DNA of 64,000 nucleotides from Paramisgurnus dabryanus (GCF_030506205.2 NC_133354.1:30146288-30210287), one strand, 5' to 3'. Counted from the first letter of the stretch, positions 10,029 to 21,265 are shown. Numbers and translations: made by a program. The notes: a model not told the origin generated them from the letters alone.

Positions 10029-10099
10029 CTTTCCAGAGCTAAAGTTATAGATGCAGTCACTGGAAAAAGGTTTTCTACTGCATTTCGTGTGTCAAAAAG
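10029..10099 (+). CDS. P4HA exon, 71 bp (equivalent of the alternative exon pair)
   Basis: The exon has acceptor 'tttgtttgtag' and donor AAG|gtatgt and encodes LSRAKVIDAVTGKRFSTAF RVSK. Its length of 71 bp equals that of the mutually exclusive exon pair of vertebrate P4HA1/2. Only one such exon is seen here; the following 10.7-kb intron shows no second homologous exon. It ends two bases into a Ser codon that is completed at 20812. Confidence 0.92.
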
Positions 10100-10275
10100 G
10101 TATGTGATCTATGCTCTCTTTTTTTTCAGCCGCCTATTTACACTAAATTGCAAAATAGCATAAGTATCTATAGATGCAGTTTACTCTAACAGCAGCATTT
10201 TCTCAGCTTTATGCTATTTACAGTAGGTGTAAATAGCGATATATTCCATTTACAGCTAAAAGTAGCAGCTCTTTG

Positions 10276-12380
10276 TGTAGCAAAACCCCAGCCAGACAAT
10301 GGTGAAGCGTACTGATGTTTCAAAAAGCCTTTATTTTGTGTTCAGCCGTTAGCCTTTCCTTTAAAAACACAAATCTGCCTTTCTTTTGTTACACCTTTTC
10401 TTCATGAAACACCGTAAGAGCTACAGGGCAGATAAATAACATAAAATCAGCTCTTACGAACATAAACATTATCCAACATGAACAAACATATTACAAAAAG
10501 ATATAAATTACTAGGGGTGACCCCGAATAGTCGAAGATTCGATGCATCGATAGGAGAAGCCTGATTCGACTACCAATCTCACAGTCGAATCGTCGCAGAT
10601 GTGTTATGAAATGAGGATCATTCAATTTTGGCCGTATATGGGTGCACACATTATATGATTTCACATATAACAGCTTTCTCACAATATATTAATATACTGC
10701 ATATTATGATAATGCTGCAAATAATATGTGAAGTAGCAACTTTCAATAAATATTTTTAAAATGCGTTAATAAATCCAACAACCCCTGTGACCGGGCTACA
10801 CAACCATAAGAGGTTTCTATGTTAATAAACCATTGCCTCTTTGTTTCTACATTTAAAAGACAAAGCTGGCAAATTATATTATGCCTTCCGTTCTTTTAAT
10901 AATTTCTATATTTTATTTTATTTATAAATCTCTTTGGGTTATCTGATTTAACTATTTGGCTTGTGCTTTGTTTCCGTGCACTTGAGGCATTTTGCATATT
11001 TGTTCTGCACTTTGTTACTTCTGACCTTATTTTATTAAAAAAAATTTATTTATTATAAACGTAAATTCTGATCTCACTTAAGTATGTAAATTTTGGATAG
11101 CTTTTCGTTGTATCGATGTTGCGCTATTGCGTGCTGGCCATGCTTGCGCATGTAATTTAGCCGAACGGGCTAGGTGATCTGAGTCTCATATTTAGGAGTC
11201 AAATGAAAAACTAAACATGAAAAAACTGATGTTTTTCGACGAGTATACGTTTTTAAAATGTATTTAAAACAGACTGGTTATCTTGTCAAAAGTTAAACTA
11301 CAAAACAGGTAAGCCGTATTTTTTTATTTCGGTGATGAAACGGAAACAAGTATCTGCACCGAACCTATTTCTGCCTGACACGAATGTCTTTCTTGTGATT
11401 TAATATTATGGTTGGTCGGTGTTCACTTTCAAATGATAGCAAAGAGATATCATATCATCCGGTCTTTCTAAAGTTAATACAGAGATGATCAAAGTCAAAG
11501 CAAGTAAGCAGGTATTTTTGTGCTAAATAATAACGGGTACTGTCTATAAAATCATTAATTTCAGTGTTTTTCTTGTTATAAATTAACGTTTAATGAATTG
11601 TAAATAAAGATTAGTTTTTATCATTTACAGTCACAATCACTAATTATTTGTCATTTCTCATTTGTCGTTTTTTTTTTGGTCATGACTGCTTTGACGCGTT
11701 ATCTCCAAATTAAATAAAAACACTTAATTTTAGCCGGAGTTTCCAAGGCAGGATCACCTTTGTTCTTTTTTTTAGGTTTAGTTATCAAAATGTCTTTTTG
11801 TGTGATGTTCTGTAGACCGTGGCTTTAAAATGTTATGAGGAATAAACAAATGTTGCCTTACATTTTACCTTAAAAAAATTAATATATAAATGCATCGTCA
11901 GTGTTGTCTTCGTTTATTACTTGAAAGACAGTTTTGGTCACTTTATCATAAAGTTGTTTATGTGTGCTGCTTGTGAAAGAAAATAAAAGTTACCAATTTG
12001 TACCTGGTCTGGCCCCCTCCCAACCCATGCACACAAACATAGATGATTCGACTATCGGTCGACTATGGAAAGATTCGACAATTCTGATTCGAATATGTAA
12101 ATCCTTAGTCGAGGACACCCCTATAAATTACATCAGTCAATATTAACAATGTTAAAAACTTATGTTAACAAACTTTGCATGACACAAGTGATGATAACAC
12201 ATTTAAACACTTCTTCACAGTCAAATAGATTAACACACGTATTAATACATATAAACATTAAACAAATCAAACACAGTACCTTGTTCCCGTTCCAGCTAGG
12301 TGCTTAAATTATCCATTCATGTATTTGATAACCTTTTAGAACGATATTTACAATTTCAGAGCGTTTTTCAAACAGCATGC
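10276..12380 (-). repeat. BEL/Pao 3' LTR, interrupted by a hAT element
   Basis: In the element's orientation this is the 3' LTR. After removal of the 1612-bp insertion at 10512-12123 and one 8-bp duplicate copy, it is 485 bp, exactly the length of the other LTR at 19105-19589. The two differ by only one base that I noticed (G at about 12291 against A in the other copy). One extra terminal base on each side may belong to the LTR but differs between copies. Confidence 0.9.
10512..12123. mobile_element. Non-autonomous hAT-like element inside the BEL LTR
   Basis: The 1612-bp element starts TAGGGGTGACC and ends GGACACCCCTA (inverted), with subterminal 'gattcgactat'-type words repeated at both ends. 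It is flanked by a perfect 8-bp duplication TAAATTAC (10504-10511 and 12124-12131). The undisturbed target is visible in the partner LTR near 19340. No transposase reading frame is present. It must be younger than the BEL insertion. Confidence 0.93.
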
Positions 12381-12485
12381 TTATAGCATCCCAAAGCCTG
12401 TATAAGAACAAAGACAACTTATGCCAAAGTTGCAAACTTAACGGCAACTATGTAATATTATGCACTATAGAGGGAAGGAGCAGAT

Positions 12486-12974
12486 TTAGTTAGACTCCAG
12501 CAACAGAACAAGCTTCTGGATGGGGCGCTCAACTTCTGACAACTTGTGAAGACGCTCTCCTTTCTTTCCAAGCTTACTGTCACCAAGCTGGAGTTTAACT
12601 CTCCGTACTAGTCCATCTTTGTCAGTAGTGGTTTCTGAAACTCTACCCAATCTCCACTCGTTCCTGTGCAAATCCTCTCCTTTCAGGATTACAATATCTC
12701 CAACCTGTAAATTCCTTCTTGGAGCATGCCAGCGTTGTCTAAGAGCAATGTTGGCCAGATATTCCTTCCGCCATCGACTCCAAAACTGTTCTGCAAGGTA
12801 TTGAACATGTCTCCACCTTTTCTTGCCATAAATATCTTCTCTAACGAATTCACCAGGAGGAGGTAAGGCCTGGACCGATTTCATTGTCAGAAGATGATTA
12901 GGAGTGAGTGGTTCGAGGCTATGGGGGTCACTGAGATTGTCAACAGTCAAAGGACGACTGTTGACTATAGCCAT
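12486..12974 (-). pseudogene. BEL Pol C-terminal part after the premature stop
   Basis: These 162 residues are in the same frame as the upstream polyprotein and are separated from it by one TGA and six codons. They hold the end of the integrase domain (VNSRPLT, PLTPNHLL) and the conserved C-terminal domain of BEL integrases (WSRWRKEYLANIALRQRW, VGDIVILKGEDLHRNEWRLG). On their own they would probably not be translated. The final stop is just inside the 3' untranslated part preceding the LTR. Confidence 0.88.
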
Positions 12975-12992
12975 AGCTTCATAGAAAAAGGC

Positions 12993-15900
12993 TCACAGCG
13001 AAGCATCATTTAGTCTACCAGAGGAAAGGGCAAGAGTGGATCTTAGAACGCTTCTCACGGTCCTTATATGTCTTTCCCACACCCCTCCTGCATGGCTAGC
13101 ATGGGGTGCGTTCATGATAAAGTCGCACTGCTTATTTGCAAGAAATACAGCAAGACGGTCTGCATCAACTTCCTTTAGAGCTTCTCTGAACTCATTCTTG
13201 GCTCCCACAAAATTGCTTCCTTGATCAGATTTGATCTGACGAACGGAACCACGTATGGCGATGAAACAACGAAGGCCATTGATGAAAGCATCTGTCGTCA
13301 TGTCTTCAAGAATCTCAATATGAATGGCACGGGAGCTTAGGCAAGTAAAAAGAAGACCATACCTCTTGTTCTCTTTTCTTCCTAGCTTTGTAAGGAATGG
13401 CCCGAAGCAGTCCATGCCACAGAAAGTGAAAGGAGGGGATGGTTCCAAGCGTTCAGGAGGTAAATCGGCCATCTTTTTCTCCTCCATAGGTCTGCGTTGC
13501 CGTCTACAGGTGACACATTGACGAATGAAGGATGCAACAGCCCTGTTAATTCCTATAATCCAGTAGCCACTGCGCCTTATTTCATTAAGTGTCAGTCCTT
13601 TACCTTGATGTTTCATCTTCTCATGGTTATAGGCAATAATCATCCTTGTGATGTGATGATCTTTTGGAATGATTGCAGGGTGCTTGATGAAATTGGGAAG
13701 AGAGGAGTTGCACAACCTTCCTCCCACCCTGAGAACACCATCGTTGTGGAGAAAAGGGTCAAGAGCATGTAAAGGATTGTGCCGTGGTAGAGGGATTCCT
13801 TTGCTCAGCAGGTTCAACTCTTCTTGATACACATTTTTCTGCAGAATTTTGATTAAGCAATGTTCTGCCTCTTCTCGTTCTGTTACAGTGGTAAGATTGT
13901 TTGATCTGTTATTCCTTATGCGCCGGAGAATGCGTGCAACTGCTCGTGTAGCCAGCGACCAGGATGAGAACTTGGACAAGCGATCAACGAGGCTTACGTG
14001 TTCTGTGGTTTTGGTAATGAGCGCTAGAACACTCCTGACCTCTGGATCTCCGACTGTTAACTCTGGCACTTCGTCTGTAGCCACCTTTATTTCCTTGTTC
14101 CATAAGAACTTAGGCCCAGTGAGCCAGGTAGATGACAAAAACTCACTGGCAGTCAAGCCCCGGGAAGCATGATCAGCAGGATTCTCATCTGTTGGAACAT
14201 ATCGCCACTGTTGTGGGGCTGAGCTTAGCTGAATCTTCTGTATCCGGTTAGCCACAAACGTGTGGAATCGTCGTGCTTCGTTTCTTATATATCCTAAGAC
14301 CACTTTAGAGTCGGTCCAGAAGAACTCCTCTGCGTCAATACATCCCAATTCCTCCTTAAGCATGTTGCTTATCTTCACGGAAACAACTGCTGCTGTCAAT
14401 TCTAGTCTTGGGATGGTTGTGATCTTGGTTGGAGAAACACGTGATTTTCCTACAACTAAAGCACAATGAATATCTCCCTCTTCATTTTGAAGTCGCAGGT
14501 ATGAACACTGGCCGTAACCCTTCATGCTGGCATCAGAAAAGTGATGCAGCTCTGTCTTGGAGACCCTTCCAAATCCAGCAGGTGAGTAGGTACGGGATAT
14601 GGTGAAATTATCTAATTGGGCAAGATCACTTCTCCATTGTTCCCATTTTGGTCGAAGCTCATCAGAGAGAAGATCGTCCCAGCCAGTACCTTGTCTGCAC
14701 ATCTCCTGAAGAATTATCTTTGCTTTGAGGACGACTGGCTCCACAAACCCAAGAGGATCGTACAGAGAAGCCACTGTAGATAAAATGCCGCGTCGTGTTG
14801 CAGGCTGTTCTTTGAGGCTGACGTTAAGCTTGAAGCGGTCAGACTCCACATCCCATTGAATCCCGAGAGCTCTCTCAAGTGGCAATTCATCAAATGAGAG
14901 ATCCATATCCTTCACGTTGTTGGCTCGTTCAGAGAGTGGTATACTTTCTAATACCTTTCTGTCATTAGATACAAACTTATGTAGTCGGAGACCGCCCATG
15001 GCACAGAGTTCACGTGCTTCCCTGGCAAGCTGAATAGCATCTTCAGTGGTTTCGATACTTGCGAGTCCATCGTCTACATAAAAGTCCCTCATCACAAATC
15101 TTGAGCCCTGAGTGTAGATGTCGCGATTCTCTTTAGCTAGATGTTTCATCCCGTAGTTTGCACATCCCGGAGAGGAGGCTGCACCGAACAGATGCACTTT
15201 CATGCGAAACTCGATGGGCTGTGAGTTCAAATCTCCTTGCTTCCACCAAAGAAAGCGCAGAAAGTTGCGATCAGATTCGGCCACATGAAACTGATGGAAC
15301 ATCTTCTGAATGTCGCACATCAACGCAACAGGGTGCTGTCGGAAACGGATGAGAACTCCACTTAAGTTGTTCAACATGTCAGGCCCAGAGAGGAGGTGGT
15401 AATTTAAGCTTGTGCCTTTGTATCTGGCTGAGCAGTCGAACACTACACGAAGTTTATCTGGCTTTTTTGGATGATGCACACCATGATGGGGAATGTACCA
15501 TCTCTCCCCTTCACTCCCACCGTCATTGAACTGCTCAGCATCTCCTTGCTCGATGATTTCCTCCATGAACTCAACATAACGTTCCTTATACCTTTCATCC
15601 CTTTGCAATTTCCTTTTAAGGTGAAGGAGGCGTGTCATAGCGGAGCCTTTGTTGTCAGGCAGGCTGGGTCTGGTTTTGAAGGGCAGAGGCATTTCATAAT
15701 GCCCGTACACATTTTTCTTTATTCCCTCATCCAGTATGTTGAGGAATGTGATGTCGTCTTGTGACACAATTTTGCTGTCATCATTGCCATCTTTGAAGTC
15801 AGACTCTAGAATGCGAATGACGTCAGTAGGAGTTAATGGAGGTAGCTCCTTGACTGTAGTTCTGTGACACAGATGGTGTGAGCTAGATGTATCCTGGGTA

Positions 15901-18446
15901 TGTAGTGAGCGCCCTACAATACTCCATCCTAAATCAGTCCTTACAGTGTAGGGTTCCTCAACTCCTCCTAAAAGGACTTGTCTTGGTGCCATGGCTCTTG
16001 AGCAGTTGTAGCCGATTAAAAGGCCTACTACGCAGTCCTTCAATGGTTGTATTTCATCAGCTATTTCGGTCAGATGACTCCATTGTTTAGCCGTCTCACA
16101 AGTGGGAATGTGAGAGCGGTTGACAGGAATGCAGTCCTTTGTGTAGGTGACAGGAAGATCAACTTGAACTGCAGAACTATATCCTCTAACACGAAGCCCA
16201 GAGACTCCTTCGCTTGTGAGCACCGTATCCCTGCCACTCATAGTCGTCAACTTCAATTTCACTGGATACTTGTCAGCATTAAGACCATCACTCACTTCTT
16301 GGTCAATGAATGTAGTATCGCTTTGAGTGTCGAGTAGTGCGTAGACGAGTTTCTCAGTGGTTGGGTCATTTTTAGATGAAACCCAAACTGGTATCACCAT
16401 AGATGTGTTTGATGAGCCTACGCCTGCTATACTGAGTGACGTTGCAGCAGCGCCTATATTTGTCTCTGGTTCTGATGCAGTCCTTTCTCTTTTATAGTTG
16501 TCATCATGCAGGGCTGTAGGATGCTTTCCTTTACAGTGGTCACAGAAAAGACGATGACGGCAGTCTCTCACGCTGTGGCCGGGTTTCAGGCATCCATAAC
16601 AGAGTTTCTTTTCCTTTATATAGTTGCGTCGCTCAACCAATACCATTTCAGTGAACTTGTAGCATGCGTGTAGCTGGTGTCTATTATCTTGACAAAAGAT
16701 GCATGAAGTCTTAACTTTCCTCTGTTCCGACTTGTGTTTTTCATTGTCAGTGACTATTTGAGTGGTAAACACACTAGCCTTGTTTCTCTTCACATCTCTG
16801 AGATTTCTCTTCTCAGTGTAAGAATCTGATGAATGAAGGGCATGAAATGACGTAATGGGATTGCAAGCAATCTCAGCTTCATCCGACGTGAATCTAGCAA
16901 ACTCTTTGAAACTTGGAAATTCTTGATTTTCATTTAGGCTTTGCGTGACTTGTCTGTTCCAACGCAAAGCTGCCCAGTCCGGTAACTTGTGAACGAGCTT
17001 CCGATTTTCTTCCCAATCATTTAATATGTCGAGACCCTTCACATGAGGCATGGCATCTTGACAAGCATTCAGAAAATCTGAGAAGCGTCTCAGTCCTTCA
17101 GCATCCTTTGATGGTATTTTCGGCCAGTTGCTGAGCTTCTCTCGAAACGCTCTCTGAATGGCGAATGGCTGGCCAAAGCGACGATTTAATTTGTCCCATG
17201 CATCTTGATATGCTTCATTGTCATTTCGGTAAAAGTTGCCATCTAAAGCCTGCCGTGCTGGGCCACCAACATACTTTTTCAGGTAGTATAGTTTTTCGGC
17301 TGGCGTGATTGCCCTTTGGTCTATGAGTGAAGTGAATGCTGCCTTCCATTCAACAAATTGTATGGGATCCCCATTGAAGACAAATGGCTCAGGAACAGGA
17401 AGCCTATTTAAGGCTATGTTGTCTTGAAGGAGCTGAGTGAGAGAGGGTAGGTCTGTATGATGGGGCGTTGCAACTGGAGAGAGGGGCGCGGTAGTTACAG
17501 GTACTTTCTTTGGTTCCATGTTCCTTTCCTTTTTGAGATAGAAAGCATCCTTTTGTTCAGACTCCCTTTCATAAACCTTCAATTTTGCTTGAGCAGCCCG
17601 TATCTCTTTCGCTGCCTGTAATCGCTCCAACTCACACCTTTGTACCTCTAGAGCCTTGCGTTGTTGTTCCTCTAACTCTCTTATAGATTCTTTTTGCTTT
17701 TCTTCCTCCAGCAGCATCTGATAATTTACTTCCTTTTCTGCTGGTTCAGCTGCTGCCTCCGCACGTTTTGCTGTCATGGATGAAGTAGTGGAGTAGTGAT
17801 CGGACTGGCTGTGACTTATGAAAGAGGCTGCGGATCCATAGACCGACTTTGCATAGTCGTGGCGGAGCAGTTCATGAAGGCGGTGTCTCTCCTGCTGCTC
17901 ATTAAATCCACTTTCCTCATCTATAGCTCTGCTGTATGCAATGTTGATGATTTCTGTGGTCACAGATTCACACGTATCAACTCTTCTTCTTATGTCGGTG
18001 GAGGGTGTAGTGAGATTTCGAATTTCAAAATAAATGTTCATTACATCTTCTTTACTTTTCTTAAGCTCTTCAATGAGAGGCCAGAGCTGACTCTCTGACA
18101 TATAAGTCTTTAGCTGATCTCTTGCCTTTCGTGTGTGGAGCTTCCACTGTTCGTACATGGCAAACAACCTTTTCTCTTTTTTCTTGGCCTCTTCATCACG
18201 ATATACGCGCATCTTCTCTGTAGGATGGCATGTGCGTTCAGATCGTCTTGGACCTTCAAGAGCATTATCCTCCTTATTAAGTTTGCCTTGGCGATCAGTT
18301 AGACATTGTTGTTTACCTTCATTAGTTTCTTTTAGACTTGGTTGCTCTGATGGGTTTATCATTATTTGGGTTCCATCTTGTAAATCATCATGCTGATGAC
18401 CAACCATCTGCTCCTCCACCTCATTTCCTAACTCTGACATTATCAC
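12993..18446 (-). CDS. BEL/Pao Gag-Pol polyprotein, ended early by a nonsense codon
   Basis: This 1817-residue frame encodes capsid and enzymes for retrotransposition. In order: a coiled coil at about 225-310; the DUF1759-type Gag region at about 350-530 (VPEPFVFNGDPIQFVEWKAA); CCHC knuckles near 610-645 (CYGCLKPGHSVRDC, CDHCKGKHPTALH); an aspartic protease near 700 (LLDTQSDTTF); RT with YVDD near 1123; an A17-peptidase-like region and RNase H; an integrase H2C2 finger (HEKMKHQ through CVTCRRQ); and the integrase core with acidic residues in GMDCFGPF, SDQGSNF near 1740 and GGVWERH. Translation stops at TGA 12993-12995 inside the integrase. The stop lies where a CGA arginine codon is expected, so a CpG transition is the likely cause. 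The rest of the integrase follows in frame. Confidence 0.92.
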   Translation of the reverse strand: MIMSELGNEVEEQMVGHQHDDLQDGTQIMINPSEQPSLKETNEGKQQCLTDRQGKLNKEDNALEGPRRSERTCHPTEKMRVYRDEEAKKKEKRLFAMYEQWKLHTRKARDQLKTYMSESQLWPLIEELKKSKEDVMNIYFEIRNLTTPSTDIRRRVDTCESVTTEIINIAYSRAIDEESGFNEQQERHRLHELLRHDYAKSVYGSAASFISHSQSDHYSTTSSMTAKRAEAAAEPAEKEVNYQMLLEEEKQKESIRELEEQQRKALEVQRCELERLQAAKEIRAAQAKLKVYERESEQKDAFYLKKERNMEPKKVPVTTAPLSPVATPHHTDLPSLTQLLQDNIALNRLPVPEPFVFNGDPIQFVEWKAAFTSLIDQRAITPAEKLYYLKKYVGGPARQALDGNFYRNDNEAYQDAWDKLNRRFGQPFAIQRAFREKLSNWPKIPSKDAEGLRRFSDFLNACQDAMPHVKGLDILNDWEENRKLVHKLPDWAALRWNRQVTQSLNENQEFPSFKEFARFTSDEAEIACNPITSFHALHSSDSYTEKRNLRDVKRNKASVFTTQIVTDNEKHKSEQRKVKTSCIFCQDNRHQLHACYKFTEMVLVERRNYIKEKKLCYGCLKPGHSVRDCRHRLFCDHCKGKHPTALHDDNYKRERTASEPETNIGAAATSLSIAGVGSSNTSMVIPVWVSSKNDPTTEKLVYALLDTQSDTTFIDQEVSDGLNADKYPVKLKLTTMSGRDTVLTSEGVSGLRVRGYSSAVQVDLPVTYTKDCIPVNRSHIPTCETAKQWSHLTEIADEIQPLKDCVVGLLIGYNCSRAMAPRQVLLGGVEEPYTVRTDLGWSIVGRSLHTQDTSSSHHLCHRTTVKELPPLTPTDVIRILESDFKDGNDDSKIVSQDDITFLNILDEGIKKNVYGHYEMPLPFKTRPSLPDNKGSAMTRLLHLKRKLQRDERYKERYVEFMEEIIEQGDAEQFNDGGSEGERWYIPHHGVHHPKKPDKLRVVFDCSARYKGTSLNYHLLSGPDMLNNLSGVLIRFRQHPVALMCDIQKMFHQFHVAESDRNFLRFLWWKQGDLNSQPIEFRMKVHLFGAASSPGCANYGMKHLAKENRDIYTQGSRFVMRDFYVDDGLASIETTEDAIQLAREARELCAMGGLRLHKFVSNDRKVLESIPLSERANNVKDMDLSFDELPLERALGIQWDVESDRFKLNVSLKEQPATRRGILSTVASLYDPLGFVEPVVLKAKIILQEMCRQGTGWDDLLSDELRPKWEQWRSDLAQLDNFTISRTYSPAGFGRVSKTELHHFSDASMKGYGQCSYLRLQNEEGDIHCALVVGKSRVSPTKITTIPRLELTAAVVSVKISNMLKEELGCIDAEEFFWTDSKVVLGYIRNEARRFHTFVANRIQKIQLSSAPQQWRYVPTDENPADHASRGLTASEFLSSTWLTGPKFLWNKEIKVATDEVPELTVGDPEVRSVLALITKTTEHVSLVDRLSKFSSWSLATRAVARILRRIRNNRSNNLTTVTEREEAEHCLIKILQKNVYQEELNLLSKGIPLPRHNPLHALDPFLHNDGVLRVGGRLCNSSLPNFIKHPAIIPKDHHITRMIIAYNHEKMKHQGKGLTLNEIRRSGYWIIGINRAVASFIRQCVTCRRQRRPMEEKKMADLPPERLEPSPPFTFCGMDCFGPFLTKLGRKENKRYGLLFTCLSSRAIHIEILEDMTTDAFINGLRCFIAIRGSVRQIKSDQGSNFVGAKNEFREALKEVDADRLAVFLANKQCDFIMNAPHASHAGGVWERHIRTVRSVLRSTLALSSGRLNDASL

Positions 18447-19104
18447 TTAAGAATTTTTTTGTAAACTCTAATGGCAGAAAAAGACAGTTTAGCAGATATG
18501 GTAAAGCTCTGGATATGAATGTGCAAACATAAAATATCAAAACATAAATTTTAGTTGCTGACACATATGCATGTACATATAGACACCAGAAAAATTATAA
18601 ATGTCAGTGTAAAATCACAATGAACAAGTTATCAACGTTCTTAAATCCAAAGTGAGGAAAATGTAAATATTAAATCCTCAATAAACACTGTTAACTAGGT
18701 ATATAAATGCAAAGTCCAAACAACAAAAATCTATATGTCTTTAATTAGAAAGAGTCCATATAGATGCATAGAGGCATGAGTGCAAATATAATCACAGTTT
18801 ATTTTGTTGCTCTTGTTGGTAAGCCAGTGAGTATTAAATGTTCCGTCTGAGAAGCCGTTCATCCGTTGCTCGCCGTATTGTTGTACTATTGTCTATATAA
18901 TAGTGGATTAATACTCACAGTCCTGCATCAGTGTCCGTAAATGTGACTGTACTTGACCATTGCACCGAATCTGTGAGACAGTTGTCCGAAATAGGTCAGG
19001 CGCGATGACGATGATGTAACCGAAGCGGTAACCGGCGCGGTAAAGACCCTCCGTAGCACGTTGTAGACAACGGTCGTCGGAATCGATGCGGGTCAAGCTC
19101 TTAC
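18447..19104 (-). other. BEL 5' leader between LTR and gag
   Basis: About 660 bp separate the 5' LTR from the first Met. The primer-binding site should start just inside the LTR at 19104 (reading leftward), but I could not match the sequence there to a specific tRNA 3' end. No other feature was seen. Confidence 0.6.
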
Positions 19105-19589
19105 TGTAGCAAAACCCCAGCCAGACAATGGTGAAGCGTACTGATGTTTCAAAAAGCCTTTATTTTGTGTTCAGCCGTTAGCCTTTCCTTTAAAAACACA
19201 AATCTGCCTTTCTTTTGTTACACCTTTTCTTCATGAAACACCGTAAGAGCTACAGGGCAGATAAATAACATAAAATCAGCTCTTACGAACATAAACATTA
19301 TCCAACATGAACAAACATATTACAAAAAGATATAAATTACATCAGTCAATATTAACAATGTTAAAAACTTATGTTAACAAACTTTGCATGACACAAGTGA
19401 TGATAACACATTTAAACACTTCTTCACAGTCAAATAGATTAACACACGTATTAATACATATAAACATTAAACAAATCAAACACAGTACCTTATTCCCGTT
19501 CCAGCTAGGTGCTTAAATTATCCATTCATGTATTTGATAACCTTTTAGAACGATATTTACAATTTCAGAGCGTTTTTCAAACAGCATGC
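19105..19589 (-). repeat. BEL/Pao 5' LTR
   Basis: This is the uninterrupted 485-bp partner of the left LTR. In the element's orientation it begins within TGCATGCTGTTT and ends GGTTTTGCTACA, and it should hold the promoter. It also provides the empty site for the hAT insertion in the other LTR. Confidence 0.92.
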
Positions 19590-19596
19590 ACTCTTT

Positions 19597-20811
19597 CCTT
19601 TTCCGTGTGTGCGTCTCACTAATTGGTCCCACCTTTCTAGGTGCGAAATTAACGTTCCACTAGGGGGCGGGATTAAAGCACTCATTACATTAACAAAGGA
19701 GACTAAATAAAATGGAGTTTAGAAAAATTACCTTATTTTCTCTTTCTTAAGAGTTAGTTACACTTTGCAATATGCGTAATTACTAATTAGATGCTATTTA
19801 TACTTTATATTGGCAGATACTGTTTGCACCTTTTGTAGATAAATAGGATGAAATAATAACATGGAGTGCCAATGATTATATTTGTTCAAATAAAATAAAT
19901 GGATGCTGCATTACTGGGAAAATAAAAGCCCATAACCCTACCCAATACATACTTTTATTCTTCATAAACACTTATGAGGAACTATAATTCCACTTTTTAA
20001 ATTTTTTTAATTGAAAATAAATGTGTGTAATATGAAAAGGGAAAAAAACGAGGTTGGCAAAAGGTGGATTTGCACCAGTGATATTGCGTCAAAAGTCAGT
20101 TCAACAAGCCTAACTTACTACTGCCTGCGACACTAAAGTTATTCAATTCCATGCATCTTTTTAAAATATTAGTGGTCAAACCAGATATTGGTAGGTGGAG
20201 ATAATGTAAATAGTGATTGCCAAAAAGGGACGCTATTTGCACTTACTGTTGTGTTAATAGACACTGCTCTTTTATTATTATTTTTTTATAATTACAGATG
20301 CTTAATACATTACCATTTACATAAAAATGAAAAGATGATAGCAAAAGGGTGAAAACTTTTGTTGCCATACTGTATAACTCAGTTTTGTTCAAAGAGATCT
20401 AACTTACACATTAGGCCCCAACTAAGCTGGCAAGGGAAAGGAAAAAAATGTGGGTGAATCCAAAACATTTACTGGAGTAGACACCATTTACTTGTATTCT
20501 CGTTTTGTATATACGGTGTTCAGACTCTATGAACAAAAAAATCAAACAATCATGCAAACATTTCTGTCCATCCAAAATAAATTCAGTACTGATTTTTTTA
20601 ACAGTTAAAGTACAACTGAGAAACCAGTGCAAAATGTACAATTCTGTTTGTGGACATCTAGTTTACTTTATAGGCTACTGTATTTTATTTATGTCCTTTA
20701 TTTAACCATTTTTTATTCATAAAAAACTTCAGTTAATGGCCCTGTCTCGAACCTGGCATTGGAAAAAAAGTAGTCCAATAGTTTTGTGGTAATGTTTTGA
20801 ATCTCTTTTAG
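19597..20811. other. Remainder of the large P4HA intron
   Basis: The stretch is AT-rich and non-coding. The piece around 20175-20270 ('ggtgtaaatag'/'gacgctatttgcac' style words) resembles the sequence on the other side of the BEL insertion near 10140-10260, so the BEL may have landed in an older repeat. No second 71-bp alternative exon was seen. Confidence 0.45.
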
Positions 20812-20911
20812 TGCGTGGCTATCTGAAGATGAAGACCCTTTGATTGCACAAATCAATCAGAGAATCGCTGATGTCACGGGTTTAGATCTGCGGACAGCTG
20901 AGGAGCTTCAA
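20812..20911 (+). CDS. P4HA exon (AWLSEDED)
   Basis: The acceptor 'ctcttttag' and donor CAA|gtatga border 100 bp encoding the end of the split Ser codon, AWLSEDEDPLIAQINQR, and VTGLDLRTAEELQ. This is the conserved helix region before the double-stranded beta-helix core. Phases agree on both sides. Confidence 0.93.
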
Positions 20912-21261
20912 GTATGAACAGTCTAATGGGGACATACACAATGCTTCGCATTTCTCACTCTAGGGATTTAACTTTTTGCTTGAGCTGAATATTTTCAACT
21001 TGCGCGAAGATACGTTTGAGGAAAATAAAATAGTGCTTGAGGAAAATTTTGCGACAAACGCACCACCCAATGTGCGTCATTCGCATCACGTAAGTTAGCG
21101 TCTATTCGCGCCCCATTATAGGGGATACACACCAAATGCGAATTCAACGACACAAGTAGATTACTTGCAAAATCAATGCAAAGATGTGAACAAACTAGGG
21201 CTGGACCAGAATATTCGAATATTCGTTCTGTGGGTTGACATACGATTTTCAATTTTGAGAT

Positions 21262-21265
<4 letters not shown>

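Larger units (their letters stand above)
10276..19589 (-). mobile_element. BEL/Pao LTR retrotransposon in a P4HA intron
   Basis: Two 485-bp LTRs bracket a single long gag-pol frame on the minus strand. The internal part runs 12381-19104, including a leader at 18447-19104. The flanks carry CTCTTT at 10269-10274 and 19591-19596, probably the target duplication, each one base outside the shared LTR block. The near-identity of the LTRs implies a recent insertion. The gene's introns are sense (+) and the element antisense, which is the better-tolerated orientation. One in-frame stop at 12993-12995 is the only coding defect found. Confidence 0.92.

Noticed and set aside
20041..20125. tRNA-like phrase 'gtggatttgcaccagtgat' suggesting a tRNA gene or SINE head
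   Set aside because: No cloverleaf with paired acceptor and anticodon stems could be drawn, and no clear A box was found.
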